Positions 13,634-22,660 of a stretch of 64,000 bases of DNA are shown in pieces (the first letter of the stretch is position 1; each line of letters starts with the position of its first letter). A program made the translations under genes and the position numbers. The notes under the pieces were generated by a model that was not told the origin of the DNA, made no database searches, and worked only from the letters and a program-made list of their open reading frames with translations. This DNA comes from Rhizobium mesoamericanum STM3625 (GTDB taxonomy: Bacteria > Pseudomonadota > Alphaproteobacteria > Rhizobiales > Rhizobiaceae), in contig NZ_HF536772.1 of assembly GCF_000312665.1 (NCBI RefSeq), positions 3,952,886 to 4,016,885 of the forward strand. Reading direction: 5' to 3'.

Positions 13634-14266
13634 ATGGCATCAAAGGCGGCAAAACTTCGATCCAAGAGAGCATCCAGCAAGGCAGGGCGTCCCCGTAAGG
13701 AGAACGTAGAGCGATACCCGAGCGGCGACATCAAGCGCCACGAAACAGAAAAGGAAGCTCTCAGCGTGGCACTGGAAGCACGGAAGCGCATTCACGGCCT
13801 ATCAGAAAACAACGCCCTGGCTGGCTACACGCTGGGGCGCATGTACCTCGATGGCTCTATTAGCGACGAGCAGCGCAAGGCTGGCGACGAGTATGCGGAG
13901 ATCATCGCCCGATATCACCGGATGGTAGGCATCCCGGCTCCTAGCGCCCGAGCGCAATCGCTGTTCTCGGTCAAGGGTCATGATGGCGAAGTGACCGACA
14001 GCCTCGCCAAGCGAGCACGAGACGCCAGCAACCGCATGATGGAAGTGACCGGCATCCTGCTTCGCTGCGAAGATGGGCCGCAGGTCAAGGGAACGGTCCA
14101 TAACCTGTGCGTAATGGATTACGAGCATCTTCGCGGAATGGCCCCGCAGCAATTGTTGTGGCTTAAGCGGGGATTGAACGCTTTGATCAAGGCGAAGGAG
14201 TTGCGTGAGAAGGGCAAATCAGTTATGAGTTGGGATATTACATCCTCAGAACTGTCTGTTGTTTGA
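13634..14266 (+). CDS. Phage hypothetical protein
   Basis: A 210-residue protein with a basic N-terminus (KAAKLRSKRASSKAGRPRKENVERYPSG, residues 6-33) that looks like a DNA-binding tail. A helical domain follows, including SLAKRARDASNRMMEVTGILLRC and LLWLKRGLNALIKAKELREKG. Proteins of this layout commonly precede the terminase in rhizobial prophages, where late-gene control is a plausible role, but no proof is visible. GAGGAAGAGG precedes the ATG. Confidence 0.65.
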   Translation: MASKAAKLRSKRASSKAGRPRKENVERYPSGDIKRHETEKEALSVALEARKRIHGLSENNALAGYTLGRMYLDGSISDEQRKAGDEYAEIIARYHRMVGIPAPSARAQSLFSVKGHDGEVTDSLAKRARDASNRMMEVTGILLRCEDGPQVKGTVHNLCVMDYEHLRGMAPQQLLWLKRGLNALIKAKELREKGKSVMSWDITSSELSVV

Positions 14267-14490
14267 GGCTTAGCCTCCCAAAGGATTCCGCGTTACGCGC
14301 TTCCGACAGTGCGCGGTCTTAGAATCTCGGAGCGTGGCGGCAGAGTAGGTGAAAGACCCTGAGATGCCGTAGGGGACGCGAAACCGATCAGTAGGATGCC
14401 TTAAGTGGCGTCAGAATCTCGGCCCCTTACTCAAATCCTTGTTCGCAAGGTCGGCAGGCTGGCCTCTGCCGTTCTCATTCAGGAGATATC
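14267..14490 (+). other. Non-coding leader-like interval before the terminase region
   Basis: A 224-base interval without a convincing gene. AGAATCTCGG appears twice (about 14,321 and 14,411), and gatgcc motifs recur (14,362 and 14,396). It ends with a GGAGAT site before the next gene. It might hold a late promoter or a structured RNA; nothing decisive is seen. Confidence 0.35.
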
Positions 14491-14691
14491 GTGGATCATC
14501 CCCTCGACATCCTCCCAGATCCCTTCTCCTCCCTAGACAACTGCTGCTACATGCGCAGAGCCACCATGGACGGAATAGAGGGCTACGTTCTTCTAGACTG
14601 CGACGGAGAGGTTGAGTTCTTCACCGACAACCGCAGCAGCATATTCTTCCATGCCGCAAAGCATGAGCTAACCGTGGTGGTGCCGAATTGA
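14491..14691 (+). CDS. Small phage protein, GTG start
   Basis: A 66-residue protein with GTG start after AGGAGATATC. The sequence (PFSSLDNCCYMRRATMDGIEGYVLLDCDGEVEFFTDN) looks like a small beta-rich fold. It ends in a TTGA overlap with the next frame. Unknown function. Confidence 0.55.
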   Translation: MDHPLDILPDPFSSLDNCCYMRRATMDGIEGYVLLDCDGEVEFFTDNRSSIFFHAAKHELTVVVPN

Positions 14692-14852
14692 TAAAGCGCA
14701 AGCTCGGGTGTCATCCAAGATTTGCCGTCCTGAATTGCCGCCTTCCAATCGTTCCGGCTTTCGTGTGGCATGTTGCAGGCCGGAAGATGTTCGACAAACG
14801 CTTCTCGCCGTCCATCCGACGCATGTGGAAGCTAGGCAACTACGGCATCTGA
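14688..14852 (+). CDS. Small basic phage protein, TTG start
   Basis: A 54-residue, strongly basic frame (IKRKLGCHPRFAVLNCRLP ... RKMFDKRFSPSIRRMWKLG). The TTG at 14688 overlaps the previous TGA. There is no ATG alternative long enough. The charge suggests nucleic-acid binding. The coupled junction supports translation. Confidence 0.45.
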   Translation: MIKRKLGCHPRFAVLNCRLPIVPAFVWHVAGRKMFDKRFSPSIRRMWKLGNYGI

Positions 14853-14853
14853 C

Positions 14854-14967
14854 GTGACCCGCCCCATTCTCATCCTCCTCACCATAACCCTCCTAGCCAT
14901 AATAGCCGCCTCCATCACTTCATGCGCTGCTCCCCAGGTGTGCAGGTATTGCTGGGTGGCGCTTTGA
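14854..14967 (+). CDS. Putative small lipoprotein, GTG start
   Basis: A 37-residue frame whose N-terminus is a lipoprotein-like signal: a hydrophobic run (ILILLTITLLAIIAAS) followed by ITSC, a possible lipobox, leaving a 13-residue mature peptide. It starts one base after the preceding stop and overlaps the next TTG start as TTGA. Its size suggests a micro-lipoprotein or chance frame. Confidence 0.35.
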   Translation: MTRPILILLTITLLAIIAASITSCAAPQVCRYCWVAL

Positions 14968-15197
14968 TCATCGATCTCAACGCAGAGCGAGACAAGCGAA
15001 ACGCCCCAGACGCCGAGCATATCAGAACAGACCAATTCGGCCGTCAGATGTTCCAATACCTCTGCGATTACAGGATGAACGATTCAGTCTGGTCTCTCCG
15101 CATCTGGGCATACTCGCAGGAAGACGCAGAAGCACGGATTGAGGCAATCAGAGGCTCGCTCGCGTATCTCGGGCAGCTTTATACGGTAGTTTCGTAG
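14964..15197 (+). CDS. Phage hypothetical protein, TTG start
   Basis: A 77-residue protein (IIDLNAERDKRNAPDAEHIRTDQFGRQMFQYLCDYRMNDSVWSLRIWAYSQEDAEARIEAIRGSL, written here in part as a mixed strand/helix domain). The C-terminus SQEDAEARIEAIRGSL resembles the end of small double-psi-like phage proteins. TTG 14964 overlaps the upstream TGA. The longer frame from 14922 lies inside the preceding ORF and is rejected. Confidence 0.6.
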   Translation: MIIDLNAERDKRNAPDAEHIRTDQFGRQMFQYLCDYRMNDSVWSLRIWAYSQEDAEARIEAIRGSLAYLGQLYTVVS

Positions 15198-15281
15198 AAA
15201 ATTCGTATCGCGAAATGCGAAGGGCCTACCGGCCAGCAGGAATAATATTCCACCAGACCCGAAAGGGAGTGGAGACCACGC

Positions 15282-15581
15282 ATGAATAAAATAGAGGACA
15301 ACAATAATCTTTCGCGAAAGGGCGCTGGCCGCCCGAAAGGAAGCCAGAACAAGGTTTCCAAGGCAGCGAAGGATGCAATAGCCGAGGCGGCTGAACAACT
15401 CGGCGGGGCAAAGCGCATCGTAGCATGGGCCAAGGAAGCTCCAGAGAACGAGCGCGCATTCTGGGCCACGATCTATCCGAAGCTCATCCCGGTTCAATTG
15501 GCCGGTGACGCTGACAACCCGATCAATCACGTTCACACCATCGAACGCCGCATTGTCCGTCCTTCAGATACCAACGGCTGA
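15282..15581 (+). CDS. Terminase small subunit-like protein
   Basis: A 99-residue protein immediately before TerL. A basic linker (RKGAGRPKGSQNKVSKAAKDA, residues about 12-32) is followed by AEQLGGAKRIVAWAKEAPENERAFWATIYPKLIP, a helical unit seen in DNA-packaging proteins that precede PBSX-type large terminases. It likely recognises phage DNA for packaging. GGGAGTGG upstream serves as ribosome site. It overlaps the TerL start by 29 bases. Confidence 0.75.
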   Translation: MNKIEDNNNLSRKGAGRPKGSQNKVSKAAKDAIAEAAEQLGGAKRIVAWAKEAPENERAFWATIYPKLIPVQLAGDADNPINHVHTIERRIVRPSDTNG

Positions 15582-16851
15582 GGTTTTCGAGCCTCTTCTC
15601 GCCCCATCTCGATACAAAGGCGCAAAGGGCGGGCGTGGCTCTGGCAAGTCGCATTTCTTCGGTGGCCTGATGATCGAGGACCATCTCGCAGAACGCGGAA
15701 TGCTTTCGGTCTGCATTCGTGAGGTGCAAAAGACGCTGGCCGACTCCTCGAAGCGATTGCTAGAGGGGAAGCTAGCTGATTTCGGCTTAGGCGAAGCGGA
15801 CGGCTTCAAGGTCTTCCGCGATACGATCGAAACGCCAGGAGATGGCGCGATTATCTTCCAAGGCATGCAGGATCACACTGCGGAGTCGATAAAGTCTCTC
15901 GAAGGCTTCAAGCGGGCTTGGTGGGAAGAAGCACAGACGGCCTCGGCTCGATCGCTAAACCTGCTCCGGCCGACGATCCGCGCTCCAGGCTCGGAGATCT
16001 GGTTTAGCTGGAACCCGCGCCGCAAGGTTGACCCTGTTGACCTGATGATGTGCGGCGATGAGCGGCCAACTGGTTCGGTTCTCGTCACAGCCAATTGGAG
16101 AGACAACCCCTGGCTCACTCCCGAACTGGAGCAAGAGCGCCTCGACTGCCTCCGCATGCAGCCCGACCAATACGACCACATCTGGGAGGGCGGGTATTTG
16201 AGCGTTGCATCGGGCGCCTACTACGCCAGACATCTCGCGGACGCCAAGAATGAAGGCCGCATCGGCAAGGTAGCCGCTGACCCGCTCATGACCATCCGGC
16301 TCATCTGCGATATCGGCGGCACTGGCGCACGAGCTGACGCATTCACGATCTGGGCATGCCAATTCATCGGCAAGGAGATCCGGTGGCTCGATTACTACGA
16401 GGCGGTTGGGCAACCACTGGCATCGCATCTCAACTGGTGCAGGTCAAAAGGATACACGCCAGAGCGGGCGCAATTCTGGCTGCCGCACGATGGCTCGACC
16501 AACGACAAGGTTTACGACGTTTCCTACGAAAGCGCGCTCCGTGAGTCCGGCTATCGGGTGACGGTCGTCCCTAATCAGGGGAAGGGCGCCGCATCTGCTC
16601 GCATCGAAGCAGCAAGACGCCTGTTTCCGAATATGTGGTTCAACGAGGCGACGACCGAAGGCGGGCGCGCTGCTCTCGGCTGGTATCACGAGAAGAAAGA
16701 CGACGCTCGCGGCATTGGCCTTGGCCCAGAGCATGATTGGGCCTCGCATGGCGCAGACGCATTCGGCCTTGGCTGTGTCGTCTACGAAGAACCGACAGTT
16801 GCAAAGAAACGAGATCCCCGCGCTTCAGGCGTTGGAGGCTGGATGGCGTGA
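15553..16851 (+). CDS. Terminase large subunit
   Basis: A 432-residue packaging motor. Walker A GGRGSGKS is at residues 26-33, and an acidic ATPase motif is in FKRAWWEEAQ near residue 130. The C-terminal nuclease domain includes ICDIGGTGARADAFTIW and HDGSTNDKVYDVS, giving a Terminase_3/6-like (PBSX-type) layout. No ATG is available near the N-terminus; TTG 15553 gives the shortest complete protein and overlaps the small subunit gene. The stop overlaps the portal start as TGATG. Confidence 0.85.
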   Translation: MSVLQIPTAEVFEPLLAPSRYKGAKGGRGSGKSHFFGGLMIEDHLAERGMLSVCIREVQKTLADSSKRLLEGKLADFGLGEADGFKVFRDTIETPGDGAIIFQGMQDHTAESIKSLEGFKRAWWEEAQTASARSLNLLRPTIRAPGSEIWFSWNPRRKVDPVDLMMCGDERPTGSVLVTANWRDNPWLTPELEQERLDCLRMQPDQYDHIWEGGYLSVASGAYYARHLADAKNEGRIGKVAADPLMTIRLICDIGGTGARADAFTIWACQFIGKEIRWLDYYEAVGQPLASHLNWCRSKGYTPERAQFWLPHDGSTNDKVYDVSYESALRESGYRVTVVPNQGKGAASARIEAARRLFPNMWFNEATTEGGRAALGWYHEKKDDARGIGLGPEHDWASHGADAFGLGCVVYEEPTVAKKRDPRASGVGGWMA

Positions 16852-18851
16852 TGGCTGAAGAGAAGAAAGACGATCTGCTCTCCGAGGGCAGGACGGCGTT
16901 CGAGCGCTGCCAGGATGCAGAGTCCGACAACCGGCAGACCGCGCTCGACGACATCCGTTTCTCTCGCCTCGGTGAGCAATGGCCGCGTGACATAGAGAAG
17001 CAGCGCAGGGATGAGTTTCGCCCTTGCCTGACCATCAACAAGATGCCTGCGTTCATTCGCCAGGTGGTCAACGACAGCCGCCAGAACAAGCCGTCGATCA
17101 AGGTTCACCCCGTCGATAGCAACGCGGACCCAAAGACGGCTGAAGTCATCAACGGCCTGATCCGCAACATCGAGTACACGTCCAATGCTGACGTGGCCTA
17201 TGATACCGCGATAGAGCAGAGCGTTTCAGGCGGCTTTGGCTATTGGCGCGTTGGGATGGACTACGCCTACGAAGACACCTTCGAGATGGATCTCTCCATT
17301 GAGCGCGTGGCTAACCAGTTCTCTGTCTATGGCGATCCGGACAGCATGTCGGCCGACTCCGCCGACTGGAACGTGGCGTTTGTCGTCGAGCCTATGCGAA
17401 AGGCCGAGTTCAAGGCCAAGTACGGCGACAAGAAGAACGCGGAAGGCGCTGACGTTAACGTCGATTTCGAAAGCGATGCATGGGCAAACGCCGGCATCTG
17501 GGTCGAAGACGAAACTGTCATGGTTGCCGAGTGGTGGAAGCGTGAGCCGATCGAAAAGGAGATCGTCAAGCTTTCCAACGGCCACGTGTATTCAGCCGAG
17601 GATCTTGCGAATGACATAGACCTGCAGGCTATGATCGATGCTGGCGTGCTTCAGGTCGTCGGCAAGCGCACGACGCGCTCCCACAAGGTGACGCAGATCA
17701 TCATGTCGGGCGCCGACATCCTTGAGAAGAATGACTGGCCTGGTTGCTACATCCCGATCATCCCGGTTTACGGTGACGAGATCGTGGTGGAGGGCAAGCG
17801 TTACTTCCGTAGCCTGATCCACAGCGCCAAGGATGCGGCGCGGATGTTCAACTACTGGCGCACGACGAGCACGGAGCTTGTTGCACTCGCGCCTCGTGTG
17901 CCGTGGATTGGCCGCAAGGGAACGTTTGACAGCGACGTGGACCGTTGGGCAACCGCGAACACGCAAAGCCACGCGTTCCTTGAGTTCGACACCGAGTCGC
18001 CAATCCGTCAGCCTCTCGACGTTGGCCCAGCCGCAGGAGCCCTGCAGGAAGCGCTTAACGCCTCGGACGACATGAAGGCCATCATCGGCATTTATGACGC
18101 ATCCTTGGGCGCCAGATCGAACGAGACGAGCGGCAAAGCCATCATGGCACGGCAGCGGGAAGGGGACGTAGCGACATTCCACTTCATCGACAACCTTGCC
18201 CGCGCCATTCGTCATACCGGCCGCATCCTGATCGACCTCATCCCGAAGGTCTACAGCGATGAGCGCGTTATCCGTGTCCTGGGAGAGGATGGGTCTCCCC
18301 GTTCGGTGCAGATCAACAGCGGGCAGCCGCAACCGGTCGTTGGCTCGGACGGCAAGCCGCAGGAAGACGAGCAGGGCCAAGCCATCATGGCGATGCATGA
18401 CCTGACGGTCGGCAAGTACGACCTGACTGTCACAACCGGCCCGAGCTTCACGACCCGACGCGAAGAAGCCGCGATGCAGATGACGGAGTTCGTCAGAGCC
18501 TTCCCGGCTGCTGCGCCTGTCATTGGCGACCTTCTGGCGATGAACCTCGACTGGCCTGGAGCCGACGAGATTGCCGAGCGTCTGAAGCACATCAACCCCG
18601 CACTACAGAACAAGGGCTTGCCGCCTGAAGTTCAGCAGATGATCCAGCAGGGCCAGCAGGCTATCCAGCAGCTTACGCAGGAAGTCGAAGCCCTGAAGGC
18701 CGACAAGTCGATAGACCAGTACAACGCCGAGACCAAGCGCATGGACGTTGTGGCTGGCATCCAGAACGACAAGGCGAAGACAGCCATTTCCGCAGCCGGT
18801 CATATCGCATCGCTCGACCGCCCTGCACCCCAACCCGCGCGCCAAGGGTAA
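16851..18851 (+). CDS. P22-type portal protein
   Basis: A 666-residue portal (P22 gp1 family), the dodecameric ring through which DNA enters and leaves the capsid. Family features: SRLGEQWP and FRPCLTINKMPAFIRQVVNDSRQNKP near residues 40-85, then GFGYWRVGMDY, PDSMSADSADW and the C-terminal EEAAMQMTEFVRAFP segment. A Gln-rich coiled coil near the end (QMIQQGQQAIQQLTQEVEAL) matches the barrel helix. Full length. ATG coupled to TerL by TGATG. Confidence 0.9.
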   Translation: MAEEKKDDLLSEGRTAFERCQDAESDNRQTALDDIRFSRLGEQWPRDIEKQRRDEFRPCLTINKMPAFIRQVVNDSRQNKPSIKVHPVDSNADPKTAEVINGLIRNIEYTSNADVAYDTAIEQSVSGGFGYWRVGMDYAYEDTFEMDLSIERVANQFSVYGDPDSMSADSADWNVAFVVEPMRKAEFKAKYGDKKNAEGADVNVDFESDAWANAGIWVEDETVMVAEWWKREPIEKEIVKLSNGHVYSAEDLANDIDLQAMIDAGVLQVVGKRTTRSHKVTQIIMSGADILEKNDWPGCYIPIIPVYGDEIVVEGKRYFRSLIHSAKDAARMFNYWRTTSTELVALAPRVPWIGRKGTFDSDVDRWATANTQSHAFLEFDTESPIRQPLDVGPAAGALQEALNASDDMKAIIGIYDASLGARSNETSGKAIMARQREGDVATFHFIDNLARAIRHTGRILIDLIPKVYSDERVIRVLGEDGSPRSVQINSGQPQPVVGSDGKPQEDEQGQAIMAMHDLTVGKYDLTVTTGPSFTTRREEAAMQMTEFVRAFPAAAPVIGDLLAMNLDWPGADEIAERLKHINPALQNKGLPPEVQQMIQQGQQAIQQLTQEVEALKADKSIDQYNAETKRMDVVAGIQNDKAKTAISAAGHIASLDRPAPQPARQG

Positions 18852-18897
18852 GCGGCGCTCTTTCCAACCCACCAAACCTTGAACGGAGTGGACCTCG

Positions 18898-19797
18898 ATG
18901 CAAGAGGCTTTGACGGCTGTTGCCGATGCACAGGCTATGCCTGCAGGCGGAGAGCAGCAGCAGAATGCAGCGAATGCCGGTGACGTCGCGGAGACAGAAC
19001 TGGAGAACAACACCGAGGTCGTAGAAGGCGAAGAGGGCGAAGGTGAAGGCGAACAGCTTGAGCCCGAGCTTGCCGACGTTGAATACGAAGGAAAGGCCTA
19101 CAAGCTGCCTCCGGAGCTGAAAGACGCTCTCCTCCGGACTGCAGACTATACCCGCAAGACTCAGGAAGTCGCGGAACAGCGCAAGTCTGTCGAAGCCAAG
19201 ATGGCCGAGGCCCAGGCGAACTACCAGACCTCTCAGGAGGTCATCGAGGCAAGATCGGTCATTCACTCGATCGATTCCCAACTCAAGCAATACGAGAACG
19301 TCAACTGGCAGCAGTTCGTCAACGAAGATCCGATGAGCGCCCAAGCTTCTTGGATCCAGTATCAGCAGCTCCAGCAACAGCGCGGTCAGGTCGCTCAATA
19401 CCTCGACAAAACGCAGGCAGACTTGTCCGAGAAGGCGAAACTGGCAACAGAAAATCGCCTCCGGGAAACAAGAGCGTTTGCGGAGAAGGAACTTACGGGC
19501 TGGACGCCCGATCTGGATAACAAGATCACGGATTTTGCGACCAAGGAACTCGGCTTCGAGCGCGACAGCCTTCGACAGCAGTACACGCCTCAGGTCTACA
19601 AGACCCTGTATCTTGCCCACATCGGCCACCTCGCTCTCCAGAAGCAAACAGCCGCCCCGAAACCATCGGCGCCGGCAGCCCAACCCCTCAACAAAGTGAC
19701 AGCGCGAGCAAACCCGCCTCCATCGGGACTCGATGACCGTCTTTCCGCTGATGAGTGGCTGAAGCGCCGTCAAGCGCAGCTCGCCAAGCGGGGCTGA
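18898..19797 (+). CDS. Capsid scaffolding protein
   Basis: A 299-residue protein between portal and coat, the position of P22 gp8. Composition is typical: an acidic N-terminus (ELENNTEVVEGEEGEGEGEQ), a long Gln/Glu/Lys coiled coil (residues 75-190) and a helical C-terminal part ending LKRRQAQLAKRG, which in P22 scaffolds is a basic coat-binding helix-turn-helix. GGAGTGG ribosome site. Identity rests on position and composition rather than clear sequence motifs. Confidence 0.75.
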   Translation: MQEALTAVADAQAMPAGGEQQQNAANAGDVAETELENNTEVVEGEEGEGEGEQLEPELADVEYEGKAYKLPPELKDALLRTADYTRKTQEVAEQRKSVEAKMAEAQANYQTSQEVIEARSVIHSIDSQLKQYENVNWQQFVNEDPMSAQASWIQYQQLQQQRGQVAQYLDKTQADLSEKAKLATENRLRETRAFAEKELTGWTPDLDNKITDFATKELGFERDSLRQQYTPQVYKTLYLAHIGHLALQKQTAAPKPSAPAAQPLNKVTARANPPPSGLDDRLSADEWLKRRQAQLAKRG

Positions 19798-19806
19798 TCC
19801 CCAACA

Positions 19807-20445
19807 TCAGATAGAACTTTCGCCCAACCGGTAATTGGGGAAGTTGCTAGAAAGACACCGCTTTCGTAGCGTTCCTGCTTTGATTCCAAGCGCCTCTGAT
19901 GCCTTGGAGAACGAGTGGTAACGAACACCATCAATCTCGCAGGCCATGGCGTTAGGGCTCTGTGCGCTCATAAAAGCGCGCACCTCTGCGCTCATCTTCG
20001 TCCCAACTGGGCGCGGCGGCGGTTTTGCACCAAGTCTAAGTGAAGCCTCGCGCTGCTTTTGCTTGGTCTCATCCGAAGTCTTCGACCCAATGCGGAGTTC
20101 TCTAAGCCGCTGCTTGCCCTCTTCGGACATGTTGTGGCCACGAGAAATGCCTTCATGGCGCTCACCCATGTGAGTTTTAGGAGAGAGCCACTCTAGGTTC
20201 TCAGCGCGATTGTCGGTCTTGTCGCCATTGACGTGGTGAACGTGGATAGCGCCCTCTGCGCGATCACACCAACACGTAGCGACCATTCGGTGAACCAGTC
20301 TATGCCGCCCGACCTCAAGGTATCCCCCTGAGTGCGATCTCGGTTCAATTGGTTGAAGCTTTTTTAGCAACTTGCCGTCGCGAGACACGGCGTACAAGTG
20401 ATCGAAGAAACGATATTCGATGCCTTCGTATGTGGTGCTGAGCAT
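19807..20445 (-). CDS. Homing endonuclease, NUMOD4-HNH-NUMOD type
   Basis: A 212-residue free-standing homing endonuclease on the strand opposite to the late operon. Domains in order: NUMOD4-like strand (residues 5-30), HNH core VHHVNGDKTDNRAENLEWLSP (67-88), a NUMOD3-type stretch (SEEGKQRLRELRIG ... QREASLRLG) and a C-terminal NUMOD1-type HTH (YHSFSKASEALGIKAGTLRKR). It fills almost the whole interval between scaffold and coat genes (9 and 83 bases to its neighbours), so it looks like an invader that spared both. Its product would cut homing-site-bearing phages lacking the insertion. Confidence 0.85.
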   Translation of the reverse strand: MLSTTYEGIEYRFFDHLYAVSRDGKLLKKLQPIEPRSHSGGYLEVGRHRLVHRMVATCWCDRAEGAIHVHHVNGDKTDNRAENLEWLSPKTHMGERHEGISRGHNMSEEGKQRLRELRIGSKTSDETKQKQREASLRLGAKPPPRPVGTKMSAEVRAFMSAQSPNAMACEIDGVRYHSFSKASEALGIKAGTLRKRCLSSNFPNYRLGESSI

Positions 20446-20528
20446 ATAGACGGCCTCCTGTTTTGACCCAACAGGACGGTAACCGCGATAGGGCTATCTG
20501 TCAAGCCAACAAGGACAAGGTTTGACCC

Positions 20529-21719
20529 ATGGCTAATACGATCCTCACACCCACTGCGGTGACGCGAGAAGCGCTCCGCATCCTCCACCAGAAGCTCAAC
20601 TTCGTCGGCTCGATCAACCGCCAGTACGATGACAGCTTCGCAAAGTCGGGCGCCAAGATCGGCGATACCCTGAAGATCCGCCTTCCTAACCAGTACACCA
20701 TCCGAACCGGCAAGACGATTGCCACGCAGGACGTGTCTGAAAACAGCGTATCGCTTCAGGTCGCCACCCAAAAGGGCGTTGACGTCAACTTTTCGTCTGC
20801 GGAACTCACCCTTTCGCTCGACGACTTCTCGAAGCGCATTCTTGACCCTGCAATGGCCGTCCTCGCTGCAAACATCGAGTACGATGCCATGAGCATGTAC
20901 AAGGATGTCTATAACGCGGTTTGGACCTCCGGTTCTGCCATCGCGTACAACAACATCCTGTCCGGCCGCGTTCTGATGAACAACGCTCTTGCTCCGCTGA
21001 CGGGCCGCACTGCAAACCTGAACTCCCAGGACATGGCGGACCTCGTCAAGGACACCAAGACGCTGTTCAACGACCAGGCGCAGCTCTCCAAGCAGTACCG
21101 CGAGGGCTACATGGGGCGCGCTGCAGGTTACGACTTCGTGGAAAACACGCTTTGGCCCGGCAATACGCGCGGCGCTGAAGATACCAACTACGTCGTCAAC
21201 ACCTCCACTGGCATCACCTCCGGTTCGGCTACGATTGCCGTTACTGGCGGCACAGGCGCGATGGTCAAGGGCGATGTCTTCACCATCGTCGGCGTGAACT
21301 CTGTCCACCCGGAAACGAAAGTCGATTCCGGCGTTCTTCAGCAGTTCGTCGTCACGGCGGCAAACGCTGGCGGCGCGGGCAACATCACTGTTTCCCCGAC
21401 TCCGATCACCTCTGGCGCAACGCAGAACGTTGTCATCAACTCGGCTGGTGCCGGCAAGTCAATGGTCTTCGCAGGCACTGCGTCGGGACAGGACACGACC
21501 TCGTTGCTGTATCAGGAAGACGCCTTCACCTTCGCCACGGCCGATCTGGTCATGCCGAACGGTGTCGATTTCGCACGTCGCGAAGTTCAGGACGGCATCT
21601 CTCTGCGTATCGTCCGCCAGTACGACATCAACAACGACAACCTGCCGTGCAGAATCGATGTTTTGTACGGATATCGCACGCTTCGCCCGCAGTTGGCGAC
21701 TCGTCTCCACTTCAACTGA
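20529..21719 (+). CDS. P22-type major coat protein
   Basis: A 396-residue coat protein (P22 gp5 family). Recognised by the N-terminal NTILTPTAVTREALRILHQKLNFV, KIGDTLKIRLPNQYTIRTGK and QKGVDVNFSSAELTLSLDDFSKRI, followed by the HK97-like spine and an inserted beta domain (TSGSATIAVTGGTGAMVKGD ... VSPTPITSG). The C-terminus CRIDVLYGYRTLRPQLATRL is family-typical. Full length; the ribosome site AAGGACAAGG precedes the ATG. Confidence 0.92.
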   Translation: MANTILTPTAVTREALRILHQKLNFVGSINRQYDDSFAKSGAKIGDTLKIRLPNQYTIRTGKTIATQDVSENSVSLQVATQKGVDVNFSSAELTLSLDDFSKRILDPAMAVLAANIEYDAMSMYKDVYNAVWTSGSAIAYNNILSGRVLMNNALAPLTGRTANLNSQDMADLVKDTKTLFNDQAQLSKQYREGYMGRAAGYDFVENTLWPGNTRGAEDTNYVVNTSTGITSGSATIAVTGGTGAMVKGDVFTIVGVNSVHPETKVDSGVLQQFVVTAANAGGAGNITVSPTPITSGATQNVVINSAGAGKSMVFAGTASGQDTTSLLYQEDAFTFATADLVMPNGVDFARREVQDGISLRIVRQYDINNDNLPCRIDVLYGYRTLRPQLATRLHFN

Positions 21720-21752
21720 TCTGGATAAAGGATCTCCACAAGGAGCATGGAC

Positions 21753-21995
21753 ATGGCAGTAGAATATCTCAGCGCGGGTTCTCCCGACGGTACTGTAATG
21801 GGCCGGTCCTCCACGGACAAAATCGGCTTTTTCAATGCCACCCCGAGCGTTCGGGCCTCAGGCTTTACCGCCCCGGCAGGAACGGCAGCCACCAACAGCA
21901 CGCCGTATGGCTACAGCCAGGCGCAGGCTGACGCAATCGTCACTTGGATTCGCGCAGTTGACGCGGAACTGAAGGCCAAGGGCCTGATTGCCTAA
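21753..21995 (+). CDS. Small virion protein (putative decoration protein)
   Basis: An 80-residue protein directly after coat. VEYLSAGSPDGTVMGRSSTDKIGFFNATP and YGYSQAQADAIVTWIRAVDAELKAKGLI form a pattern common to small structural proteins that follow coat genes in many phages. AAGGAG is 9 bases before ATG 21753, better than the ATG at 21747. Decoration role inferred from position. Confidence 0.65.
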   Translation: MAVEYLSAGSPDGTVMGRSSTDKIGFFNATPSVRASGFTAPAGTAATNSTPYGYSQAQADAIVTWIRAVDAELKAKGLIA

Positions 21996-22015
21996 ACCAA
22001 CTCGGAGCGCGTCAT

Positions 22016-22660
22016 ATGACAATCAGCACCTACAGCGAGCTTAAAGCGGCAGTTGCCGACTGGATGGCGCGCTCCGACATTTCCGGCAATGTTGCCGACT
22101 TCATCACCTTGGCAGAGGCTAGACTGAACCGCCTTCTTGGCCCTGTAGGGACGACTGCGAACCTGACTGGCATCATTGGTGCGCAAACACTCGACATCTC
22201 GTCCTTGTCCGTTCAGGAGCCGCAAAATCTCTATGTATCTGAGGGCGTGTCTGACTACTTCGTCGTTCCTCGCGCTCTAGGCACATACTCCACGACGACG
22301 GCCCAAGGTCGCCCGACGATGTGGGCTATCGAGGGCGATACGATCACCTTCGATCGCCCGATGATCTCGGCCTACGCCTTCCGCTTCGTCTACCTCGGCC
22401 GGTTCGCGCTCTCGGATTCGGCGCCTACCAACGAATTTCTCACCAACCACCCGGATCTCTATCTAGCGGCGGCGATGGTCTGGGGCTGTGGTTACGTCAA
22501 AGACCAGTCAGGCGGCGTCTGGAAACAGATGCTCGACGAATTCACGGCAGAGGTTGCCAGCGACAGCGCCCGCAAGAAGCGCTCGCAGCTCACCGTTGAT
22601 CCCGGCTTGGGATCGATCGGCCGCTATCGCTACAACAGCACGGTCGATTCATCGCTATGA
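22016..22660 (+). CDS. Head-tail adaptor protein (P22 gp4-like position)
   Basis: A 214-residue protein of the podovirus adaptor type. The helical N-terminus (YSELKAAVADWMARSDISGNVADFITLAEARLNRLL) is characteristic; a beta domain and helical end follow (LAAAMVWGCGYVKD ... DSARKKRSQL). It would attach to the portal and start the short tail. ATG overlap couples it to the stabilisation protein gene. Confidence 0.75.
   Translation: MTISTYSELKAAVADWMARSDISGNVADFITLAEARLNRLLGPVGTTANLTGIIGAQTLDISSLSVQEPQNLYVSEGVSDYFVVPRALGTYSTTTAQGRPTMWAIEGDTITFDRPMISAYAFRFVYLGRFALSDSAPTNEFLTNHPDLYLAAAMVWGCGYVKDQSGGVWKQMLDEFTAEVASDSARKKRSQLTVDPGLGSIGRYRYNSTVDSSL

Noticed and set aside
17592-18590. Long minus-strand frame opposite the portal gene
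   Set aside because: It is the reverse shadow of the portal coding sequence, which matches a known family over its whole length. The antisense protein is Arg/Val/Asp-rich without motifs.
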